A stretch of 7,263 nucleotides of DNA. It comes from an uncultured Planctomycetaceae bacterium. Its GTDB lineage: Bacteria > Planctomycetota > Planctomycetia > Pirellulales > Thermoguttaceae. The notes under the pieces were generated by a model that saw nothing but the letters and a program-made list of their open reading frames with translations, searched no databases and was not told where the DNA came from. The stretch spans positions 1-7,263 of the forward strand of contig CAMZHY010000178.1 in assembly GCA_947307005.1 (NCBI GenBank), read 5' to 3'. Position numbers and translations under genes: made by a program. This document shows positions 5,488 to 7,263 of this stretch, in pieces. Positions within the stretch are counted from its first letter, which is position 1, and each line of letters begins with the position of its first letter.

Positions 5488-7263
5488 TCACGATTCGTGG
5501 GACTGTAACCGATTTTTCTCAAGGCACACCGTGAGCACTGCGATATCCGCCGGACGAACGCCCGGAATCCGGCTCGCTTGACCAAGATCGGCGGGGCGAA
5601 CGCGCTCAAGTCGTTCTTTCGTCTCCGCGCGAAGATTGGACTGCTCCATGTAGTTGAAATCCGCCGGAATCTTTCGAGAATCCCAGTGACGCTGACGCGC
5701 GATTTCCATCTCCTGACGCTCGATATATCCGGCGTATTTCGCGTCGATTTCAACCTGCTCGGCAACTTCGGCGCTCACGTCGGCAAACTGCGGCGCTCTT
5801 GCGACGATATCCTTCCACTCGACCTCGGGGCGACGTAGAAACTTCAGGAACGATCCGTTTTCGTCGTGCAACTTCTCGAGCTTCGCCGTCGTCTCCTCGA
5901 TTGCGCGCGCCTTCGTTTCAAAACGCGCCCAACGCTTGTCGTCGACGAGTCCCATTTTGCGCCCGATCGGCGTAAGACGGCGATCCGCGTTATCGTGACG
6001 CAACAGCAGCCGATATTCCGCGCGCGAGGTGAACATGCGATACGGTTCGTCGACGCCGAGCGTCGTCAAATCGTCGAGCATGACGCCGATATACGCCTGG
6101 TCACGTCCCAGCGTCAGCGGTTCAAGGTCGGACGCCAGCGCCGCCGTCGCGTTCGCGCCCGCCGCAAGCCCCTGCGCGCCCGCTTCTTCGTAGCCCGTCG
6201 TCCCGTTGATCTGACCCGCGAAATAGAGTCCGGCAACGCGCTTCGTTTCGAGCGTCCTGCGCAGTTGATCGGGCGGCGCGTAATCGTACTCGATCGCGTA
6301 AGCGTAGCGCATAATCTGCGCATGTTCCAGCCCCGCGATCATATGTATCATCTGGTCTTGAATCTCACGCGGAAAACTCGTCGACAGTCCGTTGATATAG
6401 ACCTCGTTCGTCCGGCGGCTCTCCGGTTCGAGGAAAAGCTGATGTCGTTCCTTTTCCGAAAATCGGTCGATCTTCGTCTCGATCGACGGACAGTATCGCG
6501 GACCGGTCGAGTTAATCTGACCGCTGAACATCGGCGCGAGCGCGAGATTGTCGCGCAAGAACTGATGAAGCGCGGGGTTCGTCCACGTCGTCCAGCAGGA
6601 AATCTGCTCGACGTCGAGCTTGTCGTTCATGAAGGAAAACGGACGCGGATTCTCGTCACCCGGCTGTTCCTCTACGCTCGCGTAATTGATCGTCTTGCCG
6701 TTGAGACGCGCCGGGGTGCCCGTCTTGAATCGGAGAAGCCTAATCCCCAGTTTCATGAGCGATTCGCTAATGCGCGTGGCGGGAGGCTCGCCCATCCGAC
6801 CGCCGGGAGACTGGAGCGCGCCGAAATGTAGAAGCCCGCGCATGAAGGTGCCGCACGCTAAAATAACGGACCGCGCTCGATAAATCGCGTCCGATTCCAC
6901 GCGCACGCCGACTGCGCGCCATACGTTCTCGTAACGAACGCCGCGCTCGTCCGACTCCTTTTCCTCCGCGTCAGGCGACCAGTTTGGACCGCGCTCCACG
7001 ACGACTTCAACGACCTTCTCCTGCCGTAGCGCAAGATTCGGCGTTTCCTCGACGATTCGCTTGACCTCGTCCTGATAAAGGCGTTTGTCCGCCTGAGCGC
7101 GCGGACCGCGCATCGCGGGACCTTTGCGCATATTGAGCATCCGAAACTGGATCCCCGTCGCGTCGATCGCCTTCGCCATCGCGCCGCCGAGCGCGTCGAT
7201 TTCACGGACGAAATGTCCTTTGCCCACCCCGCCGATCGCAGGATTGCAACTCATTTGCGCGAC
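5488..7263 (-). CDS. mnmG: tRNA uridine-5-carboxymethylaminomethyl modification enzyme MnmG/GidA (N-terminus beyond window)
   Basis: MnmG is a cytoplasmic FAD protein. With MnmE it installs the (carboxymethyl)aminomethyl group on wobble uridine 34 of certain tRNAs, using methylene-tetrahydrofolate and NADH. The 591 visible residues begin at VAQMSCNPAIGGVGKGH, which is near residue 44 of the E. coli protein. About 40-45 residues, including the N-terminal GxGxxG dinucleotide-binding loop, therefore lie beyond the right edge. Family landmarks in order: MSCNPAIGG; GPRAQADKRLY; FKTGTPARLNG; GPRYCPSIETK (Cys at visible residue 258); FLEPESRRTNEVY; FAGQINGTTGYEEAGAQG (about 345-362); EPYRMFTSRAEYRLLLRHDNAD; and the C-terminal MnmE/tRNA-binding part with EQVEIDAKYAGYIERQ and LGQASRIPGV. 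Compared with E. coli from memory, about 20 extra residues lie near GPNWSPDAEEKESDERG. No break is seen and the gene should be functional. Confidence 0.97.
   Translation of the reverse strand, partial: VAQMSCNPAIGGVGKGHFVREIDALGGAMAKAIDATGIQFRMLNMRKGPAMRGPRAQADKRLYQDEVKRIVEETPNLALRQEKVVEVVVERGPNWSPDAEEKESDERGVRYENVWRAVGVRVESDAIYRARSVILACGTFMRGLLHFGALQSPGGRMGEPPATRISESLMKLGIRLLRFKTGTPARLNGKTINYASVEEQPGDENPRPFSFMNDKLDVEQISCWTTWTNPALHQFLRDNLALAPMFSGQINSTGPRYCPSIETKIDRFSEKERHQLFLEPESRRTNEVYINGLSTSFPREIQDQMIHMIAGLEHAQIMRYAYAIEYDYAPPDQLRRTLETKRVAGLYFAGQINGTTGYEEAGAQGLAAGANATAALASDLEPLTLGRDQAYIGVMLDDLTTLGVDEPYRMFTSRAEYRLLLRHDNADRRLTPIGRKMGLVDDKRWARFETKARAIEETTAKLEKLHDENGSFLKFLRRPEVEWKDIVARAPQFADVSAEVAEQVEIDAKYAGYIERQEMEIARQRHWDSRKIPADFNYMEQSNLRAETKERLERVRPADLGQASRIPGVRPADIAVLTVCLEKNRLQSHES

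Noticed and set aside
5382..5765. N-terminal extension of the nitroreductase up to 5765
   Set aside because: It would overlap the end of mnmG in another frame, and the twin-arginine signal with its own ribosome site marks the true start at 5381.
5866..6831. A long plus-strand open frame of 321 codons opposite mnmG
   Set aside because: It lies wholly antisense to a strongly conserved gene, and its Arg-rich composition is what GC-rich coding DNA gives in the opposite frame.

Overview
The window looks like chromosomal DNA of a member of the Planctomycetota. The strongest clue is the N-terminus of the leftmost protein, which carries the planctomycete secreted-protein motif (FESLERRELLS, the LEPR-XLL / planctomycete extracellular type). 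A twin-arginine-exported nitroreductase and a secreted protein of unknown function fit that lineage. I do not assign a genus. All recognisable genes lie on the minus strand, so transcription runs from right to left.

Right part (about 4650-7263): a GC-rich, conserved stretch. It holds mnmG (tRNA wobble-uridine modification), cut by the right edge, followed 106 bases downstream by a Tat-exported nitroreductase-family flavoprotein. Near its C-terminus the nitroreductase carries DGVSGAT, which fits the consensus (Dxx[S/T]GAT) that ApbE-type flavin transferases use to attach FMN covalently. An intrinsic-terminator-like hairpin with a T run follows the gene.

Middle part (about 2090-4650): one 712-residue exported protein of unknown function with two diverged copies of the same roughly 240-260-residue unit, joined by a charged, coiled-coil-like linker. 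This gene lies between the intact 3' end of the nitroreductase gene and a decayed, same-orientation copy of that end (2097-2162, with a stop and a 2-base deletion). This suggests an old duplication or an insertion at the gene's 3' end.

Left part (1-1817): a good sigma-70-type promoter (1790-1817) drives a family 4 glycosyltransferase whose reading frame is broken in the middle. The N-terminal half ends at a TGA and the C-terminal half continues in another frame, with the segment after the first strand of the C-terminal domain missing. Thirty-six bases further on begins the LEPR-XLL surface protein, which has an acidic Asp/Ser tract and then a Ser-Gly-Gly repeat running off the left edge. The glycosyltransferase and the surface protein probably form one operon.

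The 1726-2370 gap contains no convincing gene apart from the promoter, the decayed nitroreductase tail and a hairpin that may terminate the 712-residue gene. No RNA genes, CRISPR arrays or transposase genes were recognised.
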